The notes under the pieces were generated by a model. The model was given only the letters and a program-made list of their open reading frames with translations. It was not told where the DNA came from and made no database searches. A DNA stretch of 64,000 bases from NCBI GenBank assembly GCA_965249205.1, contig CBDFLL010000006.1:1240001-1304000 (forward strand), in the 5' to 3' direction. A program made the position numbers and the translations under genes. Each line of letters opens with the position of its first letter. Within the stretch, counting starts at the first letter, position 1. The DNA comes from JAQBVV01 sp965249205. GTDB lineage: Bacteria > Acidobacteriota > Vicinamibacteria > Vicinamibacterales > UBA2999. Below, piece by piece: positions 9,052 through 19,353 of the stretch.

Positions 9052-10346
9052 CAGGCTGCTGAAGAACCCGGGTGATCGGGCCGTTTTCTAAGGATCATGC
9101 GAGTCACCACCGACCGACAACGGTGCGCACGGCTGTGCGCTGGCCCCGATCAAGGGGCCGGCGACACGCGCGGCCGGTGATCAGGGACACCTCGCCTCCA
9201 GATTCCGCAGCCGGACCAAGTTATAGACCGTGGCGGCGAAGGTAAGCTGCCAATCCACGAGGGCGACACCGCGATGCCGGAGTTTGCGCAAGCCGCCGAC
9301 GGTCTTCATCCAGCCAAAGACCTGTTCTACGAGTTTCCGTTTCCGCTGACTGACGTGATAGCCCGCATGCCGCGTGGTCCGGCCATCGATCGCACTCCAG
9401 CGGACCTTCTGAGCAACGTGGGGCGTGACGGCCCGGATACGGACAGCGGCCACAAAGCTTGCCACATCGTAGCCCTTGTCCGCCCCGACCGTGCTGCCCG
9501 GCGGCGCGCTGGCCTCCAGCAACAGCGCCGCTGCCTCGCGTTCGGCGGTCCCCGTCGCGTGAGTCGCGCAGACGTTGGCGACAAGTCCCTGTCGATTGTC
9601 CAGCAGCACGTGGCCCAGATACGCCAGCTTGGCTTCCTTCCCCTGGCCCTTCCGAGGCAGCATCGCCTCCGGATCGGTCGTCGACTGGTGCGTGTCGTTG
9701 CGCCGCCGCTCCCCGTGGAAGTTGACCGTGGGATTCCCGGGGTCATCGGGCGGGTCGCTCTCCGCCGCGTCCCGGCACCGAAAGCTCTTCAGGCTGGCCC
9801 ACGCTTCCAATTGGGTCCCATCCACAGTGAAGTGTTCGTCCGAGAGCAGCCCGGCCGCCCGCGCGTGGGCCTGCACCGCATCAAAGAAGGCGGCCGCGAG
9901 ATCGCCCGCCAGCAGCCGGTCGCGATTCTTGGTAAACGTGGTGGGATGCCAAACCGGGTCGTCCAAATTCAAGCCCACGAACCAGCGGAACAGCAGGTTG
10001 TAATTGAGCTCTTCCATCAGCAGCCGCTCGCTCCGCACCGTGTAGAGCACCTGCAGCAACAACGCGCGCAGCAGCTGTTCCGGCGGGATCGACGGACGCC
10101 CTGTGTTGGCGTACAGGCCGGCGAACCTGCGCGACATCGTTCTCAGCGCTTCGTCCGTCAGCGCGCGAACCGCGCGGAGCGGATGGTCGGCTGGTACGCG
10201 CTGTTCCGGCGACAGGTAGCTGAACATGTGAGTGCTTTGCTCATCGTGTCCGCGCATGATGGGGCTCCCTTCAGCGGTGTTGGGAGCATGGTAGTACGCC
10301 GGGATCGATCTGTCGATCCCATTTCACGGAGTTTTTCAGCAGCCTG
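9052..10346 (-). mobile_element. IS5-type insertion sequence, copy 1
   Basis: A 1,295-bp element with short terminal inverted repeats (CAGGCTGCTGAA[G/A]AAC) and CTAG on both sides (9048-9051 and 10347-10350), consistent with the 4-bp CTAG/YTAR duplications of IS5-group elements. It lies directly beside IS1595; the left CTAG overlaps the IS1595 target repeat, so this IS came second or chose a site made by the first. Sequence right of it continues the kinase reading frame to its stop, so no host DNA was lost here. It matches copy 2 except for one base seen at 10195. Confidence 0.93.
9181..10257 (-). CDS. IS5-type transposase, copy 1
   Basis: 358-residue DDE transposase. The N-terminal DUF772/InsH region (YLSPEQRVPADHPLRAVR, NTGRPSIPPEQLLRALLLQ, LNYNLLFRWFVGL) is followed by the catalytic domain with HFTVDGTQLEAWASLKS, GADKGYDV and the C-terminal KLVEQVFGWMKTVGGLRKLR block carrying the last catalytic Glu. 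It fills most of the element on the minus strand. The protein is identical to that of copy 2. Confidence 0.92.
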   Translation of the reverse strand: MRGHDEQSTHMFSYLSPEQRVPADHPLRAVRALTDEALRTMSRRFAGLYANTGRPSIPPEQLLRALLLQVLYTVRSERLLMEELNYNLLFRWFVGLNLDDPVWHPTTFTKNRDRLLAGDLAAAFFDAVQAHARAAGLLSDEHFTVDGTQLEAWASLKSFRCRDAAESDPPDDPGNPTVNFHGERRRNDTHQSTTDPEAMLPRKGQGKEAKLAYLGHVLLDNRQGLVANVCATHATGTAEREAAALLLEASAPPGSTVGADKGYDVASFVAAVRIRAVTPHVAQKVRWSAIDGRTTRHAGYHVSQRKRKLVEQVFGWMKTVGGLRKLRHRGVALVDWQLTFAATVYNLVRLRNLEARCP

Positions 10347-10429
10347 CTAGGTCAGCTGTAGCGTGTCGGTGCCCTCCTGTTGACGGCGGTCTCGACCCCT
10401 CTAAGGCGGCCTCGACGGCTGCGTCACCG

Positions 10430-12344
10430 GTGAATGAGCATTTCGTGAAAGAAAGTCTCCAACGTCTCGGTCAGCTGCTTGGATCGCTGGCGCGCCCCTG
10501 GCGGGTTGAGGGCGTACAGCGCTTGGCCAGGTACTTGCCGAGGGTGCTCAGGTACGCCTGGCCTTACTGGCAGTTCACGGTCGTGGCAATCGTCACGACG
10601 ACGCTCGTCACGCTGGTGGGCTTGTTGACCCCGTGGCCGATGAAGTTCTTGATCGACAGCGTGTTCGGTAATGAACCTTTGCCGGCTCCGATCGCGAGCC
10701 TGCTGGGCAGTGCCGGAGAAAATCGCGTCACGTTGCTTCTGCTCATCGTCGTCTCGCAATTGGGCCTGACGCTCGTCATCAATGGCCTGTCGGTGATTTC
10801 AAGCTACGTATCGACCCGATTTGATCTCGGCATGACGCTCGACTTCCGAAGCGAAATGTTTCGACACGTGCAGCACCTGTCGCTCGCCTTCCACGATCAG
10901 CGGCGCGCTGGGAGGTTGATGTACATCGTCAACTCGATCGACAGCATTCCAACAAGCATTTTGATGACGATTCTCCCACTCGGACAGAATCTGCTCACGC
11001 TGGTGGGCATGCTCTGGATCACCTACCAGCTCGACCCCCAGCTTGCCCTGTTGTCGCTGACGGTCGTGCCGGTCTTGTACTACTCGATTGGGTACTACGT
11101 GACAAATGTCCAGTCTCGGCTTTACCAGGTTCGGAACATGGAGGGTCAGACGCTGGTAATCATCCACGAGGCGATGGGCATGCTGCGTGTCATCGTCGCG
11201 TTTGGACGGGAGGATCACGAGCACGGACGGATGTACGCTCAAGGGCTGCGTGCCAATGCGGCACGACTGGGACTCACAATTCGTCAGTCGCTGTTCTCGC
11301 TAGGCGTAGACACCACGACAGCCGCCGGCACGGCCTTGGTTCTCGGCTTTGGTGCGTATCACGTGCTACAGGGTAGCCTGACGATTGGCGAACTGCTCAT
11401 TGTGATGGCATACATCGGGTCCGTCTATGCGCCGCTCGAGGCGATCAGCGGCACCGTCACGTCACTGCAAGAGCAGTTGATCAGAGTGGACATGGCGTTT
11501 GAGCTTCTGGATCGTGTCCCCGACATTGTGGACCGTCCAGGCGCCGTCGCGATCGGGCGGTCCGAGGGGCGCGTCACCTTTGAACACGTCGACTTCAGCT
11601 ACGAGACGCGCACCGACACGCTCAAGGATGTGTCGTTCGACGCGCCAGTCGGAGGGGTTGTCGGCATCGTTGGGCCGACAGGCGCGGGAAAGACGACGCT
11701 CATCAGTTTGATCCCTCGATTTTACGAGGGTGTGTCGGGCCGAATTCTCCTTGATGGGATGGACATTCGCGACATAAAGCTGAAATCGCTACGAGACCAG
11801 GTGAGCCTGGTGCTGCAGGAGCCGCTGCTGTTCTCTGGAACGATCATCGACAACATCCGCTACGGTCGGTTGGATGCCACGGACGACGAGGTGATCGAAG
11901 CCGCACAATCGGTGAACGCGCACGACTTTATCGAACGACTGCCGAAGCAGTACGAGACAGACATCGGTGAGCGGGGGGCTCAGCTTTTCTGGTGGAGAGC
12001 GCCAGCGGATCAGCGTCGCGCGAGCGTTTCTGAAAGAGGCGCCGGTCCTCATCCTTGACGAGCCGACGTCAGCCATCGACTCGAAGACCGAGGCGGTGAT
12101 TCTCGATGCCTTGGATCGTCTCATGGTTGGTCGCACGACGTTCATGGTGGCGCATCGGTTGTCCACCCTGCGGCTCGCGGATCTGATCCTGGTCATGGAC
12201 CGCGGTCGGCTCGTCGAGCAGGGAACGCACGATGAGCTTCTCGCGCTCGGTGGGCTGTATCGGCAATTGCACGCCATGCAGACGGGTGTCACGCGGCGCA
12301 GGTTGCAGGCAGCGCTTCACTTGCGGTCGAAAGAGTCGGAATAG
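10430..12344 (+). pseudogene. MsbA-like ABC exporter, frameshifted at the signature motif
   Basis: Type I ABC exporter half-transporter: a membrane domain (about residues 35-330) then an ATPase domain with Walker A GPTGAGKTTL and Q-loop LVLQEPLLF. Just before the signature, a run of four T (11985-11988) holds one base too many: the first frame reads GERGAQLFWWRAP and ends at 12058, while the next frame reads LSFSGGERQRISVARAFLKE, Walker B LILDEPTSAID and H-loop MVAHRLSTL to 12344. Removing one T restores AQLSGGERQR. As read, the transporter lacks signature, Walker B and H-loop. It would export lipid-linked glycan or glycolipid. True mutation and sequencing error are both possible. Confidence 0.85.
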
Positions 12345-12349
12345 CGGCC

Positions 12350-14918
12350 ATGAATATCTCGAGACCGCCGAAAGTGATCGTGCTCGGTACGATGAGCAAG
12401 CAGCCGGTGGCGGGCATCGTCTTCATCACGATGCAGTATCTGGTAGGGCTCAAGCGGCTGGGCTTCGACGCGTACTACGTGGAGGCGCACGCCAGGACGC
12501 CGTCCATGTTCATGGAGCGCCCTGAAGACGATGGCTCGGCGCTCGCCTCGGCCTTTATTGATCGCACGATGCGAGCGTTCGGCCTTGGCGGTGACCGCTG
12601 GGCCTTTCACGCGCTTCATGGCGACGGCCGCTGCTACGGTCTGTCCGACGTGGAGTTGAAGCAGTTGTATCTGGACGCGGTACTCATCTTCAACGTCCAT
12701 GGCGGCACGATTCCGCTCCCCGAGCATTATCAGACCGGCCGGCTGGTGTACCTGGGCACCGATCCTGTGGAGCACGAAGTCGATGTGTTCAACGGCGTGC
12801 AGGAGACGATCGAGTATCTGGAGCCACACTTCGCGTTCTTTACTTGGGGAGAAAACTTTGGAAACCCCGATTGTGGTGTGCCGATGTCCGCGCGGTTTCC
12901 GTTCGTTCCAACGCGGCAGCCGATCGTCATGGATCTATGGGAGTCGTACCAGCGCCCGCCTGCCGATACTTTCACGACGATCGGCAACTGGCGCCAGCCG
13001 TGGCGCTCGGTAAAGCTCAACGGCGAGCAGTACTTCTGGAGTAAGCACCTCGAGTTCCTGAAGTTTCTCGATTTGCCACGTCAGTCCGGTCGACGGTTCG
13101 AACTCGCGCTGGCTAGTCTCGAGGATACGGATCGCCACATGCTCGAATTGCATGGCTGGGTCATCCGGGCGTCGCTCGAATTCTCGAAGGACATTGACTC
13201 GTACAGGGAATACATCGGTACGTCCCGCGGTGAGTTCACCGTGGCCAAGGATCAGAACGTGCGGCTGCGAAGTGGCTGGTTCAGCGATCGAGCAGCCGGG
13301 TACCTCGCGTGCGGCCGACCGGTGATTACCCAGGAAACCGGATTCAGCAACGTGCTGCCGACTGGCGAAGGCCTGTTCGGATTCTCGACGATGGAGGACA
13401 TCGTCGAGGCGCTCGATCAGATTGACGGCGATTACGATCGGCACTGTCGTGGCGCTGCCACGGTAGCACGAGAGTGTTTCGACTACCGAGTGGTGCTCGG
13501 GGCGATGTTGGATCACCTCGGCATCAGGCCGCCGGCTGGCGGACGTGGCGCGGCGAGGACGGGCCAACGATCTGGTGGAGGGCGCGATGCCCTTCCGTTT
13601 CTCGAGGATCTCGTCGTAGAGCCCGTTTCGCGTTGGCCGACCACGCTGCCCGAAGAGACGGTCAGTGCCGTGCTCCAGAGGCCCGTCGACCGAGCGGTCC
13701 GCGCATATGATCCGGGCCCCAGCTTCGCGCCGCGCGCGAGCATCATCATCGTAACCTTCGACGGCCTGCTGTTTACGCGCCTGTGCATTGAGAGCCTGCT
13801 GGCCGTCCCGTCGGCTGGCCATGCCGATTTCGAGGTCATCGTGGTGGACAACGGGTCAACTGACGGGACGGTCGACTACCTGCGCGAGGTGTCCAAGCGG
13901 GACCGGCGCGTCCTGATGGAGGTCAACGAGTGTAATGCCGGGTTCAGCGTCGCGACCAATCAGGGCGTGGCGCTTGCCCGCGGTCGGGTGTTGGTGCTGC
14001 TTAACAACGACACCATTGTGCCCGGCGACTCACTCGACCGCTTGGTCGACCATGTCGCGGACGTCACGGTCGGCCTCGTCGGCGCGGTGACGAACCGGGC
14101 TGGCAACGAGGCGGAAATTGAGGTGCCGTACCGCACATACGGGAGCCTCTACCGGTTCGCAGGCGAACGGCGGGTGGCTCACGGGGGTCAACTTTTCGAC
14201 ATCCGTACAGCCATCATGTATTGTGCGGCCCTGCGGCGCGAGGTCTGGGACCAGGTTGGGCCCCTTGACGAGCGCTTCGAAGTCGGCCTCTTCGAGGACG
14301 ACGACTGCGCCATGCGCGTGCGGCAGTCCGGGTATCGCGTTGTGCGCGGAGGACGTCTTCGTCCACCACTTCGGCCAAGCCTCGATCGGGCGCCTCGGGC
14401 CAACGGGGCGGTACGGCGAGTTATTTCACACCAACCGCAGCCGCTGGGAACAGAAGTGGGGCGGACCGTGGCACTCTTATCAGCGGCGGCCCAGATCCGG
14501 GTATGCGGCGCTGGTCGAGCGGATTCGACGGACCGTGTCGGGTGTGGTTCCGGTGGATGCCACCGTGCTGGTGGTGAGCAAGGGTGACGACGATTTGCTG
14601 GATCTCGGGCGACGGGCGTGGCACTTCCCGCAAGGCGAGGACGGAGGCTACGCTGGGTATCATCCGGCGGACGCCGAGGTGTGCATCGCCGAGATGGAGC
14701 GGTTGCGCGCGAGGGGCGCGGACTTTCTGCTGCTGCCATCGACTGTGCTCTGGTGGCTGGAGTACTACGCGGCGTTTGGCGACCATCTGCGCACCCGATA
14801 CGAGCCCCTGGTGCGCGAGGAGGATACCTGCGCGCTCTTCGACCTGCGGCCCGACCGAGCGAAGCGCGAGGGCAGCGCGATGTCCGGGGATGACAGGGAG
14901 CAGCAACGGAGAGACTAG
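12350..14918 (+). pseudogene. CgeB-like GT fused to GT2, frameshifted
   Basis: Three domains. Residues 1 to about 390 are a CgeB-like glycosyltransferase homologous to the gene at 3813. About 460-680 is a GT2 domain (IIIVTFDGL, VVDNGSTDGT, LLNNDTIVP, EDDDCAMRVRQSGYRV). The C-terminal domain (VVSKGDDDLLDLGRRAWHF, WWLEYYAAF) also occurs in the protein at 15554. The first frame breaks after SGYRVV near 14340 and runs out at 14587; the correct frame resumes with CAEDVFVHHFGQ and ends at 14918. One extra base between about 14325 and 14347 explains it. A single bifunctional glycan-polymerising enzyme is likely. It starts 5 bp after the ABC gene. Confidence 0.82.
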
Positions 14919-14920
14919 AC

Positions 14921-15553
14921 ATGGGAGTCGCTAAGAAGTCGCGAGGCACGGTCCCTTCAGAGGACGAGAGCCCCCCCGGCGGGATTCGGGTCACGTCGCT
15001 CGGTCTTGATGGTGTGCGCCTGATCGAACTCAAGGTCTGGGGAGACGAGCGCGGATTCTTCGTCGAGCGATTTCGGGCGGCGGCGTTTGAGGCGCACGGG
15101 TTGCCGACCAATTTCGCGCAGGACAACCACTCGCGCTCGGCTCCGGGTGTGATGCGCGGACTCCACTATCAGCACTCACCGTGGCAGCGGAAGCTTGTCG
15201 GCGTCGTCCGGGGTTGCGTTTGGGATGTGATCGTGGACATCAGGCCGGATTCGCCCACCTTTGGACGGCACGTCGGACTCGAGCTCAGCGGCACCAACGG
15301 CAGGCTCCTGTGGATACCGGCGGGATTCGCGCATGGCTTCTGTGTCCTTGGAGAAGAACCGGCCGATATTCTCTATAAGGTGGACGTCCCGTACAACCCC
15401 GCGACGGAAGCGGGCCTGCGTTGGGACGACGGGGACCTGTCGATTCACTGGCCCATCGACCGGCCTGTGGTATCGGAGCGCGATCGGCGCCTGCCGAGTT
15501 TTGCTGAGTTCAAGGGTGCCCCGCCGGAGGCGTCCCGGCCTGGCGAGCACTGA
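14921..15553 (+). CDS. rfbC: dTDP-4-dehydrorhamnose 3,5-epimerase
   Basis: RmlC/RfbC converts dTDP-4-keto-6-deoxyglucose to dTDP-4-keto-rhamnose on the way to dTDP-L-rhamnose, a donor for surface glycans. The 210-residue protein has the RmlC cupin features DERGFFVERF, QDNHSRSAPGVMRGLHYQ (with the catalytic His), and WIPAGFAHGFCVL, and the usual C-terminal LRWDDGDLSIHWP. It carries about 20 extra N-terminal residues. The other three rml genes are not in this window. ATG at 14921 follows a GGAGAG ribosome site and lies two bases after the preceding frame's stop. It is intact, unlike its neighbours. Confidence 0.92.
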   Translation: MGVAKKSRGTVPSEDESPPGGIRVTSLGLDGVRLIELKVWGDERGFFVERFRAAAFEAHGLPTNFAQDNHSRSAPGVMRGLHYQHSPWQRKLVGVVRGCVWDVIVDIRPDSPTFGRHVGLELSGTNGRLLWIPAGFAHGFCVLGEEPADILYKVDVPYNPATEAGLRWDDGDLSIHWPIDRPVVSERDRRLPSFAEFKGAPPEASRPGEH

Positions 15554-18058
15554 CATGACGGTGTGTATAGCCGGAATGCATCGATCCGGTACCTCACTGG
15601 TCACGAGGATACTGAATCGCTGCGGTCTCTATCTCGGCCCTGACGAAGAGATGCTCGGGCCGAGTCGAGACAACCCCGACGGGCACTGGGAGCACGCCAG
15701 GTTTGTCGGCGTCAACGATGCGGTTCTCGCGGCATGTGGCGCGGGCTGGGACCATCCACCTGCCCTGTCGTGTTTCAGCCGCGATCGGAGAGGGTTTGCG
15801 TCACTCGAGCCAGGAGGCGGGGGGGCTCATTCAGAAATTCGAGGGGCATGATTTCTGGGGATGGAAGGACCAGAGAAACAGCCTGACCGTGCCATTCTGG
15901 CGCCCACTCGTCGGCGGGTTCCGCGTGCTGGTGTGCGTGAGGAATCCTCTCGAGGTAGCGGTCTCGCTGCGGCGTCGTGGATTTTCGTCATACGCACTCG
16001 GCCTGTCCCTGTGGGTGGCATATAACGAACACCTGCTTCAGGCGACCGAGGCCGGTGAGCGCGTTGTCACACATTACGCGACGTATTTCACTAATCCCGT
16101 TGCGGAGACCAGGAGAGTCACCAGCCGGCTGGGAGTTTCGGTGTCCGACGACCGGCTCGAAGCCGGGTGCGGGTCTCTTCGGCAGGACCTTCGCCACACC
16201 TGCTGGACGGTCGGCGATCTGCGGGCCGCCGGCGTGTCGACCAGAGTGCTCGAGATGTACGCGCGGTTGTGCGCTGAGGCGGAGTTTATCGAAACCGTCG
16301 ACGAGGCGGCAACCGACGAACCCGTAGAAGTCGCCGGCCGCACCAGCAACTCCGATGGCGCCCGTCTCGGCCGGGTTGATGTGTCCGTCGTCGAGGGTCG
16401 CCTTCTGCTGAACACCACCTCAGGGGTGAGAAATCCTGCACTGGCAGCCGGGGATCGCAGCTTCGATGCCAAGGCAATGCGCGTCGAGCTTGAGGCTCGT
16501 GACGACGCCCTGCGGGAACTGAACGCACGTCTGACCTCGAAGGAGGGGCGATTGCGCGAGGCGGAGGCCCTCGTGGTCCAGCGCGATGTTCGGATAGGGG
16601 CATTGATCACCGAGAATGAGCAAGCCACATTGACGCTCGGGCAGCGTGATAGGGAAGTGCAGAAACGAGACGAGGTTATCGCGAGCTTGAAAACGGTGAT
16701 CGACGACAAAGAGGCTACGTTGTCCAGGTACCGCGATGAGATCGCGACGCGCGATCAGATTGTGGCTGATCTGGAATCGCGCCAGGGAGAGCTGCTGATG
16801 AGACAGAACGAGTTGGCGGCCGGGCTTGCGAGGAGCGAGTCCGCGACGCGCGCGGTTCAGGCGGCGCTCGACGAGCGCGCTGCGGAGAATCAGCGTGCGA
16901 TCGGGGAGGCACGCGAGCGAGACCTTGAGATGCGAGAGGCGGAGTCACGGCGGGAGGAACTGCTCCGCGAACAGGGAGTTCTGGCGGCGAGACTCGCAGA
17001 ATCCGAAGGCGAGCGAAGCGCGCTCCAGGCCGCGTTCGATAGCCAGGCCAAGGACATGCACCATGCTGCCACCGAAATCGCGAGCCGAGACCGAATGATC
17101 AGTCTGCTCGAACAGCAGTTGGAGCGGTCGACGGGATCCGGCGGACCCGACGCTGGCCTGGTACGTGACCTGCAGCTTCAGCTCGCCGAGCGGTCCTCCT
17201 GGGCGTTCCGTATGGTCGAAGGCTTCATTCAGATGCACGCGAACCGGGCAGGCGACGAGACCGAGCGCGAGGTCCCTCTGTCCACGTCGCGAGTCGATAC
17301 AGCCGTTGCCGTTGAACCGCGGCAGCTGTCCGAGGCGTTTCGGCAGCAGGGTGAAGAAGTGTCGTTGCTTCGAGATCAGTTGGCGGCGGTTGAAGAGGAA
17401 CTGGCTGCTGCTCGCGAGGCGGCAAGGCGGCTGGAGATGGACCTGGGTGCGGAGCGTGACGCCAGACGGAGTCTTGGCGAGGTCGTCGACCGCGGTTACG
17501 AGCAGATGAGGCGGCGCCTGCTTGAGTCGATGGGTGACGCGATTCCCCGCAACGCGACGGTGCTCATGGTCAGCGGCGGCGACGAGCATTTCGGGCGTGT
17601 CACCGACTGGAGCGTGCGGCCGTTTCCCCAAACCGATGATGGGGCCTGGAGCGATCACATTCCGGCGAATGGCGCATCGGCGGTCGCACACCTCGAGGTG
17701 CTCAGGGCGAAGGGGGCGTCGCATCTGGTAGTGCCCGATCCCGCACGGTGGTGGCTCGAGCGCTACCCTGAGTTGAGGACGCACATCCGGCGTTATCGGA
17801 CCGTGTTCTATGGTGAAGACACCGGACTGGTCATTGATATGAGGGAACCGGTCTGGCAGCGGCGCCTCCGCGTGGCGCTCGCGACGTTCGAGGAGCGGTT
17901 TGGCCGCCAGCCGGCACTGCTCGACTGGGATTCCGGCCTCGATCTCGCCGCCCTGTTCCCGGACCATGCCGTCTTTTCCCCGCCAGATCCCTCTTCGCCC
18001 TTACCGTACCTCGATGGATCGGTGGACATCGCCGTGTGCCCGAGTCGTGTGGCCCTAG
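15554..18058 (+). pseudogene. Sulfotransferase/coiled-coil/glycan domain protein, frameshifted and cut by IS5
   Basis: The start is ATG 15554. The first residues, VCIAGMHRSGTSLVTRIL, form the PAPS-binding loop of sulfotransferases. A G7 run at 15819-15825 seems one G too long: before it the frame reads GWDHPPALSCF; after it the other frame gives LIQKFEGHDFWGWKDQRNSL and VCVRNPLEVAVSLRRRG. A long predicted coiled coil follows (about 16480-17500), then a domain shared with the 12350 protein (VLMVSGGDEHF, WWLERYPEL) and the start of another domain, cut at 18055-18058 by IS5 copy 2. It probably modified or assembled the cluster's glycan; as read it is non-functional. Confidence 0.8.
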
Positions 18059-19353
18059 CAGGCTGCTGAAGAACCCGGGTGATCGGGCCGTTTTCTAAGG
18101 ATCATGCGAGTCACCACCGACCGACAACGGTGCGCACGGCTGTGCGCTGGCCCCGATCAAGGGGCCGGCGACACGCGCGGCCGGTGATCAGGGACACCTC
18201 GCCTCCAGATTCCGCAGCCGGACCAAGTTATAGACCGTGGCGGCGAAGGTAAGCTGCCAATCCACGAGGGCGACACCGCGATGCCGGAGTTTGCGCAAGC
18301 CGCCGACGGTCTTCATCCAGCCAAAGACCTGTTCTACGAGTTTCCGTTTCCGCTGACTGACGTGATAGCCCGCATGCCGCGTGGTCCGGCCATCGATCGC
18401 ACTCCAGCGGACCTTCTGAGCAACGTGGGGCGTGACGGCCCGGATACGGACAGCGGCCACAAAGCTTGCCACATCGTAGCCCTTGTCCGCCCCGACCGTG
18501 CTGCCCGGCGGCGCGCTGGCCTCCAGCAACAGCGCCGCTGCCTCGCGTTCGGCGGTCCCCGTCGCGTGAGTCGCGCAGACGTTGGCGACAAGTCCCTGTC
18601 GATTGTCCAGCAGCACGTGGCCCAGATACGCCAGCTTGGCTTCCTTCCCCTGGCCCTTCCGAGGCAGCATCGCCTCCGGATCGGTCGTCGACTGGTGCGT
18701 GTCGTTGCGCCGCCGCTCCCCGTGGAAGTTGACCGTGGGATTCCCGGGGTCATCGGGCGGGTCGCTCTCCGCCGCGTCCCGGCACCGAAAGCTCTTCAGG
18801 CTGGCCCACGCTTCCAATTGGGTCCCATCCACAGTGAAGTGTTCGTCCGAGAGCAGCCCGGCCGCCCGCGCGTGGGCCTGCACCGCATCAAAGAAGGCGG
18901 CCGCGAGATCGCCCGCCAGCAGCCGGTCGCGATTCTTGGTAAACGTGGTGGGATGCCAAACCGGGTCGTCCAAATTCAAGCCCACGAACCAGCGGAACAG
19001 CAGGTTGTAATTGAGCTCTTCCATCAGCAGCCGCTCGCTCCGCACCGTGTAGAGCACCTGCAGCAACAACGCGCGCAGCAGCTGTTCCGGCGGGATCGAC
19101 GGACGCCCTGTGTTGGCGTACAGGCCGGCGAACCTGCGCGACATCGTTCTCAGCGCTTCGTCCGTCAGCGCGCGAACCGCGCGGAGCGGATGGTCGGCTG
19201 GCACGCGCTGTTCCGGCGACAGGTAGCTGAACATGTGAGTGCTTTGCTCATCGTGTCCGCGCATGATGGGGCTCCCTTCAGCGGTGTTGGGAGCATGGTA
19301 GTACGCCGGGATCGATCTGTCGATCCCATTTCACGGAGTTTTTCAGCAGCCTG
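18059..19353 (-). mobile_element. IS5-type insertion sequence, copy 2
   Basis: Second 1,295-bp copy, offset exactly 9,007 bp from copy 1 and in the same orientation, bounded by CTAG at 18055-18058 and 19354-19357. One difference from copy 1 was seen (C at 19202 against T at 10195), silent in the transposase. Its two flanks belong to different genes, the sulfotransferase-like gene on the left and a peroxiredoxin on the right. This IS therefore marks a rearrangement junction, probably from recombination between two IS5 copies. Confidence 0.93.
18188..19264 (-). CDS. IS5-type transposase, copy 2
   Basis: 358 residues, identical to the transposase at 9181-10257, with the same DUF772-type N-terminus, the VDGTQLEAW and GADKGYDV catalytic blocks and the FGWMKTVGGLRKLR C-terminal block. 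Sequence identity implies very recent transposition or gene conversion, so the family is likely active in this genome. Confidence 0.92.
   Translation of the reverse strand: MRGHDEQSTHMFSYLSPEQRVPADHPLRAVRALTDEALRTMSRRFAGLYANTGRPSIPPEQLLRALLLQVLYTVRSERLLMEELNYNLLFRWFVGLNLDDPVWHPTTFTKNRDRLLAGDLAAAFFDAVQAHARAAGLLSDEHFTVDGTQLEAWASLKSFRCRDAAESDPPDDPGNPTVNFHGERRRNDTHQSTTDPEAMLPRKGQGKEAKLAYLGHVLLDNRQGLVANVCATHATGTAEREAAALLLEASAPPGSTVGADKGYDVASFVAAVRIRAVTPHVAQKVRWSAIDGRTTRHAGYHVSQRKRKLVEQVFGWMKTVGGLRKLRHRGVALVDWQLTFAATVYNLVRLRNLEARCP

Noticed and set aside
9274..10350. 358-codon plus-strand frame inside IS5 copy 1 (also in copy 2)
   Set aside because: It mirrors the transposase on the other strand through high GC third positions; no family motifs.
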